From Mallotus nudiflorus (taxonomy: Eukaryota; Streptophyta; Magnoliopsida; Malpighiales; Euphorbiaceae): a stretch of DNA of 64,000 nt. The stretch spans positions 1-64,000 of the forward strand of contig CANTUR010000069.1 in assembly GCA_947683625.1 (NCBI GenBank), in the 5' to 3' direction. Positions 46,373 to 57,321 of the stretch are shown here, piece by piece; position 1 is the first letter of the stretch; each line of letters begins with the position of its first letter. A program made the position numbers and the translations under genes. Under the pieces are notes generated by a model. That model was not told where the DNA came from, did no database searches, and was given only the letters and a program-made list of their open reading frames with translations.

Positions 46373-47150
46373 GAAGGAGCCCATCCTCTCTTTGGTATAA
46401 TGTTTGCAAATTTAATAAGTCCTTCTTTATAAGAATGCTAGTGATGAAACTTGCATTAAAAGGCTTATTCATTTCTAAGAATGAGCTAATTGAGTTCTGC
46501 ATCAAACTTTAGTACCATTCTTAGGTGACCCCCTTAAGGGTTATAAGGAAAATCTTGCACAATATTGAGTCTTGAGTGGTCTACAGGTGGATCATGGTAC
46601 AAAATTTTTGGACATGGCTAAGTGGGTTGGTCATCCTATAGAATGAATTGACTAGAGGCATTTTGAATTTGGGTGGCAGTGGTTCATCAATCAGGCAGTC
46701 AACGAAAGGAAAGGCATCCTGTAGATTGAAATAGGTCTTGTTGGTCCCAAGGGTTAGATTTTTCATGATTTTTCTTACTCTTTTATTTAGGTTAGCCTCA
46801 TCAATATGTTTTCTCGATGATTTAATCTCTTTATCTTTGGTTTTGTCTTTGTGTCTCTTTTAACCCAATTTTCAGTCATCATCTTCCCTTCTAAACAATT
46901 TCCTTTTACTTCTTGGGGTGGTTAACTTAGTGTCAAAGTTAGCTTGGGTTTTGTTTTATTTTTCCTTAGTAGATATACTCTCTTCTTCTTCTTCTAATGC
47001 TTTCCTCATTTTCAATTCATCGATTTTCCTTTGATTTTCATAATTTTCTTCCATCATGGAATTAAGCTTATGTAAAGAGGATAGAATGGTAGAGTTGTTA
47101 ATGGGTTATGGTAGTGTGATTTACATATCTTTGGTAGTAGTTTCATTGAG
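46373..47150 (-). pseudogene. Gypsy E gag, N-terminal part
   Basis: From the right, the minus strand encodes a charged helical stretch (LNSMMEENYENQRKIDELKM and a run of Glu), then DAFPFVDCLIDEPLPPKFKM, PLVNSFYRMTNPLSHVQKF, and MQNSISSFLEMNKPFNASF up to LLRN at the solo LTR. This is the usual N-terminal layout of gag in plant Tat-branch elements, with a coiled coil before the core. Several stops. Confidence 0.78.
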
Positions 47151-47202
47151 GAGGTTAATAAGGTTGGAAAGGGTTGTTTATTTAGTGTTTTGCATAGTTA
47201 AG

Positions 47203-47670
47203 GTAGTGGGCCACTCCAGTGCTTAAGTCAGTAGGAGTCTGACATTATAGAGAATGAAGTTATAGAATATATGGTGGTGGAGTACCTCTCTTTACTTGTT
47301 CCTTTTATATAGTAATTTAACTTGCTTACCAAGTTTTATTTGGGAAACCGTTCCACTAGTGGCACGCCTAGCAGGTTAGCACTTATAGCTTTTATCATTA
47401 GCATGGTATCACCTAGTGCACACCTTTTATGCCATTTATTGTAGGTGAGGTCATTCACAAGGATTATGTATGGCTTTCCTACTTAATTAAAGGTCAGATC
47501 GTTTTGGTCATCCAAGTCGAGCATAATTTGATCTTATTCATGGATTTATTATTAGTTGTTCAGTCACTTAGTCAATCGTTTGCTCAGGTCTACTAGCTAT
47601 CCTAGGTGTCTCTATTATCACTTACCATTTACCAGTAATAAGTTTAAGAAAATGATTTTTGTGTTCAATA
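47203..47670 (-). repeat. 5' LTR of gypsy E
   Basis: Pairs with 39838-40314. The outer end near 47670 ('tgttcaata') is approximate. Confidence 0.7.
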
Positions 47671-47779
47671 AAGGCGCTCAAGATAAGGCTTTAAGAAATG
47701 GTAGTGAACTCTACTGTCTTACTAATTATCTCTCTAACCCAATTAATTCAATTAATATATTGAAAGAGATGATGATATA

Positions 47780-47935
47780 ATGGAATTAGATGATCATCCT
47801 GAATTAAATGATTCTAAACTACAGCACTTGGAAAGTTGCTGCTCTGATTCTGAGAATAAGAATTTTCTTTTGAATCTGCTTTCTAAATTAAATGAGCCCC
47901 ATGATGATATTGCAAATGAATTTGGATATAGATAA
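47780..47935 (+). CDS. Coding-like remnant, unknown
   Basis: A 51-codon frame from ATG 47780 (MELDDHPELNDSKLQHLES, CCSDSENKNFLLNLLSKLNE, then PHDDIANEFGYR) with balanced, non-AT-biased amino acid use unlike nearby chance frames. An overlapping frame upstream (47648-47780) is also open. I do not recognise the family; it could be an exon of a lost gene or transposase. Lies just outside the gypsy E LTR. Confidence 0.25.
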   Translation: MELDDHPELNDSKLQHLESCCSDSENKNFLLNLLSKLNEPHDDIANEFGYR

Positions 47936-48694
47936 AGATTTCATGTAGGATCTTTGCATAGATTGATGTGCCATCTACTTGAATTGGTTTTCGATGCTAG
48001 TTATGTACCTTGATAATTTAATTAATATTGAAGTAAGTAAATAAGTGAGTTTTTTTATCTAGGAAATTCTTTTAGGAGTTTATATTATAAGGAATTTTAG
48101 GGGTTTTAAGTTCTAAGACAAATGTGAAAAAGAAAAAGAAAGGATTTAAGACATGTTTTGTTATTTATTAAGTAGGATAAATCAAGAGTATTAGGTCATT
48201 TGGCACTCAAATGCTAACAGTGACATACCATCAATTAAGTGTCAAACAAATAAATAAATAATACTAAAAGAGTGAAACCACAAAATACTAATTTGTACTT
48301 TTCCCTGTAATTAATTAAAAATTATCACAACAACATTATTTAATATTTGGAATTTTAGCATATCAAATTTCAAATTCAATTTAGTTTTCAATTGTAACTT
48401 TTTTAAAAATTTTATTTGTCATCATGAAATGAAATCAATAGAATATCTTTAGTAAGTATTAAAAATAAATTTTAACTGGTCTTTTCATCCCAAAAAGCAC
48501 TAATATACCCTTTTAAATGTGAAGCATTGATGAAATTTTCCTTTGAACAAGTCATGTATGCTATAAAAAAATTTTCATTTTGTTTTGTAGGTAGATCTAA
48601 GATATTATTTGATGTTGATCTATCTCCATATTGGTAGATATTCATATATTAGGTATATCTTTTTGGGTTGATTATTTAATGATTAGTTGGACAT
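47936..48694. other. AT-rich intergenic stretch
   Basis: No gene or element recognised. Confidence 0.5.
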
Positions 48695-48699
48695 AAATT

Positions 48700-48808
48700 A
48701 TAACATCCCAACCCTTGCAACTAATGATTTATTTATTTATTTGCATTTAGGCATATCAAAACATGGTGTGACCTTTTAATAAGAGCATTAGTGGAGTTAG
48801 CTGTCATA
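48700..48808 (+). repeat. 5' LTR of element F
   Basis: ATAACATCCCAACCCTTGCAA ... GCTGTCATA. Shares 'aaaacatggtgtgacctt' with the right copy. Very short for gypsy; it may be a remnant of a longer LTR. Confidence 0.6.
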
Positions 48809-48814
48809 ATTTTA

Positions 48815-48828
48815 TTGGTATGAGAGCT
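48815..48828 (+). other. Primer binding site of element F
   Basis: TTGGTATGAGAGCT, one mismatch to TTGGTATCAGAGCT. Confidence 0.75.
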
Positions 48829-49309
48829 TAAATTGATTGATTCTGAGGTATTTGGAGTTTAAGAAAGGAAGTAAACATTTGGAGAATGAGAATTTTAGGA
48901 ATTTGGTGATTTAGATTATAAAATCATAATAAAAACACAGTTCTTAAATTTACAAGTGATAATAAGCTTATAGAAGTTATGAGTACATTAGGGGTGGAAT
49001 TTTTGTTTAATAATGTTGTATTTCGGCATGTTCCATGTACTATATGTAGATGAATTATGATGAAGATTGAAGTGTTGACAAAAGTAATTTATGAGAATAC
49101 AAGAATTGGAGAAATATTTAGGAATTAACTAATTTTTAAAGACTTGATACCTTTAAAGTTAAGGTTTACTTAATGTTATGATTAATAGATATTATAGATG
49201 TTAATGAGTTTTCTAAAGGTTCTATATTTATTAATGAATGGATAATAGTAGATAAATTCATGTTTTATGATAAGGAATATTAAAGTAATTTGATTCTAAA
49301 TTTTAGGTT

Positions 49310-49450
49310 ATGGCACAATTGAGGGGAGGAAGTTTAGGAATTCAGGATAGAGACAAAGGTAAAGGTAGAGGTCAAAATGCTTTAGAAGGAAGTATTGGCA
49401 TAGCTGGTGGGACAAAGAACTTCAGTAGGAGTTGGACACAATGTCGATGA
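49310..49450 (+). pseudogene. Element F gag, N-terminal fragment
   Basis: ATG 49310: MAQLRGGSLGIQDRDKGKG then RGQNALEGS, a Gly/Arg-rich start, to a stop at 49448. Coding-like sequence continues in other frames to 49640, where copia G is inserted. Confidence 0.45.
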
Positions 49451-49643
49451 GCTTAAATAAATAATAATAATGGAAGCTCTAAGTCTAGGATGTCTATGTC
49501 AAATATTGAAAATGTATTTATAAAAGCATGGAACTGCCATCCTCTGTTAATACTAAAGAGTGTTACAAATCCTCTAGTACCACAACTGATGTATGTAACT
49601 GCTACAAAGCTAGCATGAACCATGACAACAGTTTGATTGAGAA

Positions 49644-51179
49644 TGTATTGAAAAAGCCCTAAAGGGGGGTGAATAAGGCTATTAATAAAAATCAGCATTA
49701 AAAATAATTCGTTGCAAGAATTGAAAAAATGTTGAGAAAAAAGAATGAAAAACACAATGATTTAAGGAGTTCTGACTTATCCCTGAGTTAGGATTTTTAA
49801 TCACCCATAATCTTATTCACAAGATTGAGATTACACAAGAGTTTTATAGCTCACTCTTACAACCTTACAACATGAGTTTTCAAGGCTCACTCAAAAAACT
49901 AAACCCCAAGTGTTTTAATGGACAACACTTAAACCAATTCCTTTAAAAATAAATCTCACTTCCCTACTAATCTATCCCAAGATTTAAGATGAAGAGAAAT
50001 TCTATTTCTAATACATAACCAACTCTCATAAAATTTATAATCAAAGAGTGAATATTTGAGAATTTGAGAGCTTTAATGAATGTTAAGATAGAGAATGATA
50101 ATAAGCAAAAATGTCTTAACTTCCATTTAAAAATGTCTTAATTTCCATTTAAAAATGTCTTAATTTCCATTTAGCTTTAGAGGTGTTTATATAGATAATC
50201 ACTAAAAAATATAACTGTTGGAGGTTCAAATAAATTTTCCAATGTCTATATTTTGAATCCAACAATTATAATTTTGAATTATTAAAAGTAGTGTTATCAT
50301 ATTAATGTGCATGGATTGAAATTATGATTGGCTACTGGAAACATTCAAATTTGCCCATAATTTTTGTCATAAAATTATGTATATTTGACTTCTCTTTTCA
50401 TATCATTTTGAATCACCTTAATTCGACTTATGTAGCTCAAGATATGTCTAAAATACTAATAGTTATGCGATCTAAAATGCAGACTACTATCAGACAGCTA
50501 TGCACAAGTCAAAATCGTGATTTTATATTGGATAATTTGGAATTTGCCTATACTTTCATCATAAAAATTTTATATAAATATTTGAATTAAATTTCTATAT
50601 CATTTTGAATCACCTCCATCGGACTTCTGCAGCTCAAGATATGTCCAAAATACTAAGAGCTGTGCAGTTTAAAATTGTAGACTATTTTCAGACAGTTGTC
50701 TATGAGTTAAAGACATGATTTTCTATTATAGAAATTATAATTTTCCTATAATTTCTTTATAAAAGTTATAGATATTTGACTTATCTTTTCATATCATTTT
50801 TAATTACCTTAATTCAACTTATGTAGCTAAATATATGTCTAAAATACTAAGAGTTATAGAATCTAAAATGGCAGCTGCATACATTGATTTCAACTCAATA
50901 TTTGTATACTGAAATGAATTCAGATTTTGACAAGTAAGCCCAATTCAGAAATCTTAAGATGTCTAATTAAAATTTGAAGAAGATAACTTTCTCATCATAA
51001 AGCTCTAAAGATGTCAAAAGTCTCATTGAATCTCAAAGGTCGAAGCAACCCATGATATTCATATTTCATTTTAACTTCCAATAGAGTCCTAACTTATTAA
51101 CACTAAAAAAATAAATTAAATACTCAAAATTAAATTCGTTAAGATAAAAAATTAAGATTGATTATTCCTAAGGTCAACA
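49644..51179 (-). repeat. 3' LTR of copia G
   Basis: 1536 bp. Minus strand starts TGTTGACC at 51179 right after the purine tract and ends CAATACA at 49644. Contains ~22-bp triplicate 'ttaatttccatttaaaaatg' (50105-50175) and a ~196-bp tandem repeat (50400-50890). Confidence 0.8.
50400..50890. repeat. ~196-bp tandem repeat in copia G LTR
   Basis: 'atcattttgaatcacct' at 50402, 50599 and 50793 (periods 197 and 194), each followed by 'gtagctcaagatatgtctaa'-type sequence. Confidence 0.85.
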
Positions 51180-51180
51180 A

Positions 51181-51194
51181 TCTCACCCTTTTTT
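51181..51194 (-). other. Polypurine tract of copia G
   Basis: Minus strand AAAAAAGGGTGAGA precedes the LTR. Confidence 0.75.
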
Positions 51195-52520
51195 ATTTTG
51201 ACAAACTTATTTTGAGTTTGATAAAAAATAATACAAAGTAAAGTGTGTGATAATATTTGTAATAAAAATGATACCAAATGAAATAAAATATATATTTTTA
51301 TTTCTCCTCCTACGATTATGGACATAATAATAAATATAAATTTATAGATTATTCCCCTTGACAGAAAAATAAAAACAACATAAAAAATAGTAAGAGGGAT
51401 AAAAACATGGCATTCTTATGACAAATGTATTAAAAACATAAAATATGATAATATGATCATTTAAATAAATGTTAGGCAATGTGAGGAAATAATTTCAAAT
51501 ATATATACATATAGTGCCACCAAAATGCATCACAAAAATAGTACATAGAATAATAATGTTGATGTTAGACGAACTTAACTATCACATGATCATAAAGAGT
51601 TTAGCTAGCTAATCAATCATGTAACACTTAGCATATAAAAAAATAAACACAAATTATCCATAACATATTTTCCTCTCTTTGTACAAAGGCAAAAGGAAAA
51701 GAGAGATATATAAAGGGAAATGAACCTAAAAGGACCAAAATTCCTATAGGAACAAAGTAAAGATACACCAAATCTTTGTAAAAATATTCATGCCTTATCA
51801 AAGATCAAAACAATTCCTAAGAAGAAATTATACATGAGTTATGCACAAAAATTCCTATAGGAACAAAGTAAAGATACACCAAATCTTTGTAAAAATATTC
51901 ATGTCTTATCAAAGATCAAAAAAATTCCTAAGAAGAAATTATACATGAATTATGCCTGTATAAACACAAAAATAAAATATTATAGACATATATAGTAACA
52001 AATAACAAACTTAAATATATTTCTCCTCCTTTGTCAAAAAAAAAAGAGATATTAAGGGAAATGAAAAAAAAAAAAGATACACACAATCTTTATAAAATCT
52101 ATATCATATATAAACAAAGTAAACAAAATAAGACCTTTTGTCACATATGATGTATGACAAAATTGGCCATACTTATAATGTTAATATGGATGTAAAAATT
52201 TTAAAAAACTTTCTCTCCCTATACCAAACAAAAATATAATATGTCACTAACATAAACATATTTTTTAAGAGAGTTTTAAAATTTAAAAAAAAAACTAAGT
52301 ACACATGTTTGAAAAAATTAACTAGGTACACATGCAAACTCAAATTATTTCTTCTCCTTTGACAAAATGCAAAAGGAAATTTAAAATGATAAAGCAAATA
52401 TGAACTGACGACCATAAAAAAAATTTTAAGATTAAAATCAAAACATTTATTAATCAAAGTAATCAATAAGCACAACATGATTTCACATGAAAATAGTTCA
52501 ACCATTAATTAAACATAAAA
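51195..52520 (-). other. Copia G 3' untranslated region with 111-bp duplication
   Basis: AT-rich, no supported coding. 51741-51851 is repeated at 51852-51962 with very few differences. Confidence 0.7.
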
Positions 52521-53338
52521 TCAAGATAAACTAGAACCATCAATCATGCCAAGTTCATGCTTAATAAAATTCAATCTCTCTTCATTGAGAGGTTTGGTGA
52601 AGATATCTGTAAGTTGATTATTTATATCAATAAATTCAAGTGGGATATCACCAATTTGAGCATGATCATATAAGAAATGATGTCTAATATATATATGCTT
52701 AGATCTAGAATGTTGAATGAGATTTTTGCTAAGGTTGATAGCACTTGTATTGTCACATTTGATTAGAATGTGATCAAGTTTTATACTATAGTCTAAAAAC
52801 TATTGTTTTTTCCATAAAACTTGTGAACAACAAAGACTTGCTGCAATATATTCAGCTTCAGCAGTGGACAAGGCAACCAAAACTTGTTTCTTACTAAATC
52901 AAGAAACTAAACATTGTCATAAAAATTGACAAGTTCTGGAAGTGCTTTTTCTATCAAGTAAACTACCAGCAAAGTTGACTTCAAATTAACTAATCAAGTC
53001 AAAGGATGAACTCCTAGGATACCAAAGTCCTAAATGCATTATACCATAAAGATATTTAAAAATTCTTTTGATAGCATTCAAATGAGACTCTCTAGGACTT
53101 GATTGAAATCTAGCACATAAGTAAGTAGCAAACATAATATCATGTCTATTAGGAGTTAGATAAAGAAGAGATCCTATCATACCTCGAAATTTCTTTTCAT
53201 AAACTAGTTTGCCATTCTCATTTTTATTAAGTTTGGTTATGGTGCTCATTAGAGTTTTACTTATCTTAGATCCATCCATGCCAAATTTCTTGAGAACGTC
53301 TCTTGCATACTTGGTTTGATTAATGATAATTCCATTTT
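52521..53338 (-). pseudogene. Copia G RT C-terminus and RNase H
   Basis: 52986-53338 encodes the end of RT (QTKYARDVLKKFGMDGSK, RGMIGSLLYLTPNRHDIMFA, AIKRIFKYLYGIMHLGLWYP). Then ALSTAEAEYIAAS, CDNTSAINLSKN, QHSRSKHIYIRHHFLYDHAQ and QLTDIFTKPLNEERL, the RNase H with catalytic Glu and Asp, to a TGA at 52521. Two or three stops lie between the two parts. Confidence 0.88.
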
Positions 53339-54491
53339 TGTTAGGTTTCGTGATTAAAAAACGCAACGAAAATTAAAACTTTTAACCATAAACCTTAAAC
53401 TGGATCTAAGTAATTCGATTAATTGATTCAAAAACTAGGGTTTTCAAATTTTACCACAAAAGCAGAAAGAGGCAAGACTATTGGAAGGTGGAGAGGAGGT
53501 TCACTCCGATGACCCCTTACCTCGAGCTTTTGATTTTGGTAGTTCGGATCAAGATGTCTCTAAAATAATTCATCCTCCACAAGTGTCCACATGAATAACC
53601 CTTGATTAAAATGACAAATTTGTGTGCTAGCACTTCTCTTGATTTCTCACAAATCAAGAATAAAAACACTTTATGTTTTAGTTTTTCTAAGAGGAGAAAA
53701 ATGAATTTTGGTGGCTAATAATTGAGTTAGTGAAACCCTAAAGAATATAACATATTTATAGACCTCTAATTAGGGTTTCACTTACCAAAATAACTTTTTA
53801 GTAATTTCTTAATTATTATTATTCTGATTTTATTTAAAATTAAATTAGATATAATATTCCATTTATTTAAAATAACATTTACCTTAAATAAATAAACTAT
53901 TTATTTATTTTCACAGAGTATATTTAGGCTTCTCCAACCCATATCTGTTTTTTGGCCTGTTCTAAGTATGTGACCCTATAGGTTCACATGACATTGGCAG
54001 TAGACCTTAAATCTCTATTTAGGCCTACAAGTCATAAGTGGCCTCTAGCAAGACATTATGACTACCCAAGTCATATAAAGTCAATAATCCGACATAACCT
54101 AATTTATAATAAACATTGTAAGCCCTTTGTCACATGATATCTTGATTGACTATAAGGTATAGTTTCTATCATCCTTATATAATTCAATCATATTATTTCT
54201 TAACTCTAAGTAGACTGAGAATGATAACTCTTTATCAATTCACTTTAGCATGGCCATGCATTTTTCTCAATCTATCTTATCAAAGGGCTCATAGATATCT
54301 TACTCAGATTAAATGAGGGACAAATTCCTTCTCAATCACTCATATTCCTCACATAACTCATTTTATATCCAACAATAATATATTTAATCATCCTGTTAAA
54401 GACAATGTTATATTGTGTCAAAATATATAATATGTAGAAATCCATGATGATTTTAAGGTCAAAGGACTAAATCAATATTATTATGATGAGG
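53339..54491 (-). repeat. Inverted LTR copy joined to copia H
   Basis: Complement matches 57728-58912 of the copia H 3' LTR, in opposite orientation. It starts TGTTAGG (53339), the complement of the LTR end CCTAACA, and stops within the LTR where the H protease frame begins. Confidence 0.82.
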
Positions 54492-54496
54492 GTAAT

Positions 54497-55480
54497 GTGA
54501 CTACCTCTTCAGTTATTCATATTATAGAAGTCAATTTATCTACTTATAATTCTTGGGTATTAGATATTGATTTTGGATCTCACATTTGTACTAATGTGCA
54601 AGGTCTAAAAGGGAGTAGAATCTTGGCTAAATGCGAAGTGGACCAATTAGTTAGAAATGGAGCAAGAGTTGCTGCTTTAACTATAGGAACTTATGAATTA
54701 ACTTTGCCTAGTGAACTAATTTCAAAGTTGGAGAATTGTTATTATGTACTTGCTATGAGCAAGAATATCATTTCTGTTTCTTGTTTGGATAGGAATGGTT
54801 TTAATTTTATTATTAGGAATAATAAATGCTCCATTTATCATGATAATGTTTTCTATGGATATGCTCCTTGAACTCATGGTCTTTATATTTTAAACATTAA
54901 AGACACTAATGAAAAGTCCACCTATAACATTGAAACAAAAAAAAGTTTAAATCTAATGATTTAAACATAATCTATCTTTGGCATTGTCATTTAGGCCATA
55001 TAAATGAGACATGCATTTTAAAACTCCACCAATATGGAGTTTTGAATTCATTTGGTTTTGAATCATTGGAAACTTGTAAATCTTTTTTATTAGGAAAAAT
55101 GACTAATACACACCCTTCACTAGACACAATGAGAAGGCTAATGACTTATTAGGCTTTATACATTCTGCTGTATGTGGTCCATTAAGTTCCACTGTTAGAG
55201 GAGCTTATTAGTACTTTACTTTCACAGATGATTTCAATAGATATGGCTATGTCTATCTAATAAAACATAAATTTGAATCTTTTAAAATGTTCAAAATTTT
55301 CAAAAATGAAGTACAAAATCAATTTGCTGATATTATTAAATAACTAAGATCTGATTGAGGTGGTGAATATTTAAGTTAAGAGTTTATTGATCATCTTAAA
55401 GATTGTGGGATAATTTTGAATTTGACTTCACTAGGAATACCACAATGGAATGGTGTGTCTGAATAAAGTGTTTATTACTA
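54497..55480 (+). pseudogene. Copia H protease and integrase
   Basis: 54497-54871 holds SWVLDIDFGSHICTNVQGL (the protease D-T-G has become D-I-D), VAALTIGTYELTLPSELI and KNIISVSCLDRNGFNF. Pre-integrase WHCHLGHIN follows at about 54980. In integrase, HSAVCGP (55168) has lost the first Asp of D-D-E; LRSD and GGEYLS retain the second; WNGVSE retains the Glu and then stops. The rest of integrase is missing or shortened before RT. Confidence 0.85.
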
Positions 55481-55739
55481 AGAATGATGTCTTTTTGGAA
55501 AGAGAGTACATTTCCAAAGGAACTAGTAGGAGTAAGGTATAACTTAAAAAGATTCAAGAATAACAAAATAGCATTGTACCATAGAAGGAACCTTAACTAA
55601 ATCAACAAGTAACTGTTAAATTTCTACAAGTACCATAAGGTCCTAGAAGGTCTGGCAGGAGACATCATATCCATGAGAGATATGGATATCTCTTAATAGA
55701 TAATAATGATGTGATGATTGTGGATCAAAGTGAGCCTAC

Positions 55740-57303
55740 AACCTACTAAGAAGCCATGGATAGTTTAGACTCTAAGAAATGGTTACAAGCCATAAAATAA
55801 AAAATGCAATCTATGTATGATTATCCAATATGGAATTTGATTGATCCACCTAATGGTTTAAAAACTATTAGGTTCTAATGGGTTTTCAAAAAGAAAACTA
55901 ACATGGATGGTAATGTGCACACCTTTAAAGCAAGATTGGTTGTCAAGGGTTTCAAGCAAACACATGGTATAGACTATGATGAAAATTTTTCACCAGTTGC
56001 TATGCTAAAATCCATTCAATTTCTCCTTCTTATAGCTATATACTATGATTATAAGATATAGAAAAATGGATGTCAAAGCAGCTTTTCCTAATGGAAACCT
56101 CATTGAGGATGTGTACATGACATAACAAAAGGATCCTAAGAATTCTGGAAAGGTTTACAAGCTTCTAAGATCCATTTATGGATTGAAGCAATCTTGTTAT
56201 AGTTGGAATCTTTGTTTTAATAAAGCAGTTAAAGAGTTTAGATCCATTAAGAATAAAGATGAACCTTATGTTTACAAGAAGGTTAGTAAGAGTGCAATAG
56301 TATTTCTAGTACTATATGTAGATGACATATTACTCAGTGGAAATGATGTTCCTATTCTATAAAATGTTAAATCATGGTTAGGGAATTATTTCTCAATGAA
56401 AGACTTAGGTGAAGAAGGTGCCCATATTTAAGGCATCAAGATCTATAGAGATAGATCCAAGAGGCTTATTAGCCTAACTCAGAGCACTTACATTGATAAG
56501 GTACTGAACAGGTTCAATAAGCAAAACTCTAAGAGAGGGTTCTTGCTAATGTCCCATGGAACTAGTCTTAGTAAGACTCAATGTCCAATGACATAAGATG
56601 AGCAAGACCATATTAGTAAAATTTTATATGCTTCTGCTATTGGATCCATTATGTATGCCATGTTATGTACTCAACCAGATATCTTATTTGCCTTAAGCTA
56701 ACATGCAAATACCAATTAAACCTAGGTGAAAGTCATTGGATAGAAATTAAGAGCATCCTTAAGTACTTGAGAAGAATTAAAGATGCATTTTTACTGTATG
56801 GTGGATAGGAAGATAAGCTAGTTATAAATGGTTAAATTTATGGTAGCTTTCAATCTGACAAGGATGACTTTTGATCACAGTAAGGTTTTGTATTTTATTT
56901 GAATAAAGGTGCAGTGAGTTGGAGAAGTTCAAAGTAAGACATCGTTGTCGATTCGATAATATAAGTTGAGTACATAGCTGCTTCTAATGTAGCCAAGGAA
57001 CTTGTTTGGATCAAAAAGTTCATAATTAGATTGGGTGTTGTTCCTAGTATATCAAATCTAGTGAACTTGTATTGTGATAACAATGGAGCTATAGCACATA
57101 CTAAGGAACCCAAATCGCATCAATGATCCAAACACATACTTAGGCGTTATCATCTTATTAGAGAAATCATTAAAAAAGGAAACGTGAAGATTACAAAGTA
57201 CCAACAGATGACAATATTGCTGATCCACTAACTAAGCCTCTTCCAGAGCCTAAGTATGAGAGTTATACTAGGTCAATGGGTATGAGATATAATGTTGATT
57301 AGG
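55740..57303 (+). pseudogene. Copia H reverse transcriptase and RNase H
   Basis: EAMDSLDSKKWLQAIK opens RT, then [59 protein letters not shown] and an intact LYVDDILLSGND at about 56320. Next come YFSMKDLGE, RLISLTQSTYIDKVLNRF and YASAIGSIMYAM. RNase H is in shifted frames with stops; SKHILRRYHLIREII lies at about 57125. More than ten stops in total. Confidence 0.87.
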
Positions 57304-57321
57304 CCTAGTGCAAGTGGGAGA

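Larger units (their letters stand above)
39838..47670 (-). mobile_element. Non-autonomous Ty3/gypsy element E
   Basis: Two direct repeats (39838-40314 and 47203-47670) flank an interior that on the minus strand starts with a gag gene and ends with a non-coding region holding a tandem array. No protease, RT or integrase was found, so this is a gag-only element. A 2954-bp solo LTR is inserted in gag. The gag type (PF-x-D-x-I-DEPLPPKFKMP, MTNPL-x-H-x-Q) and the tandem repeats before the 3' LTR both suit the Tat/Retand branch; tandem arrays in that position are known there. Confidence 0.75.
49644..53338 (-). mobile_element. Ty1/copia retrotransposon G, 3' part only
   Basis: On the minus strand: RT C-terminal part, RNase H, untranslated region, purine tract, 1.5-kb 3' LTR. 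The 5' half is absent; at 53338 it is cut by an inverted LTR belonging to copia H. The long LTR and ~1.3-kb AT-rich stretch after RNase H suit larger copia lineages such as SIRE/Maximus. Confidence 0.85.

Noticed and set aside
49453..49755. 100-codon minus-strand frame
   Set aside because: Overlaps the gag leader of element F and the copia G LTR boundary; hydrophobic, no family motif.
52173..52505. 110-codon minus-strand frame
   Set aside because: Lies in the AT-rich untranslated region of copia G; Phe/Leu-rich composition expected by chance.
53339..54491. Direct 5' LTR of copia H
   Set aside because: The similarity to the 3' LTR is on the opposite strand, so it is not a normal 5' LTR.
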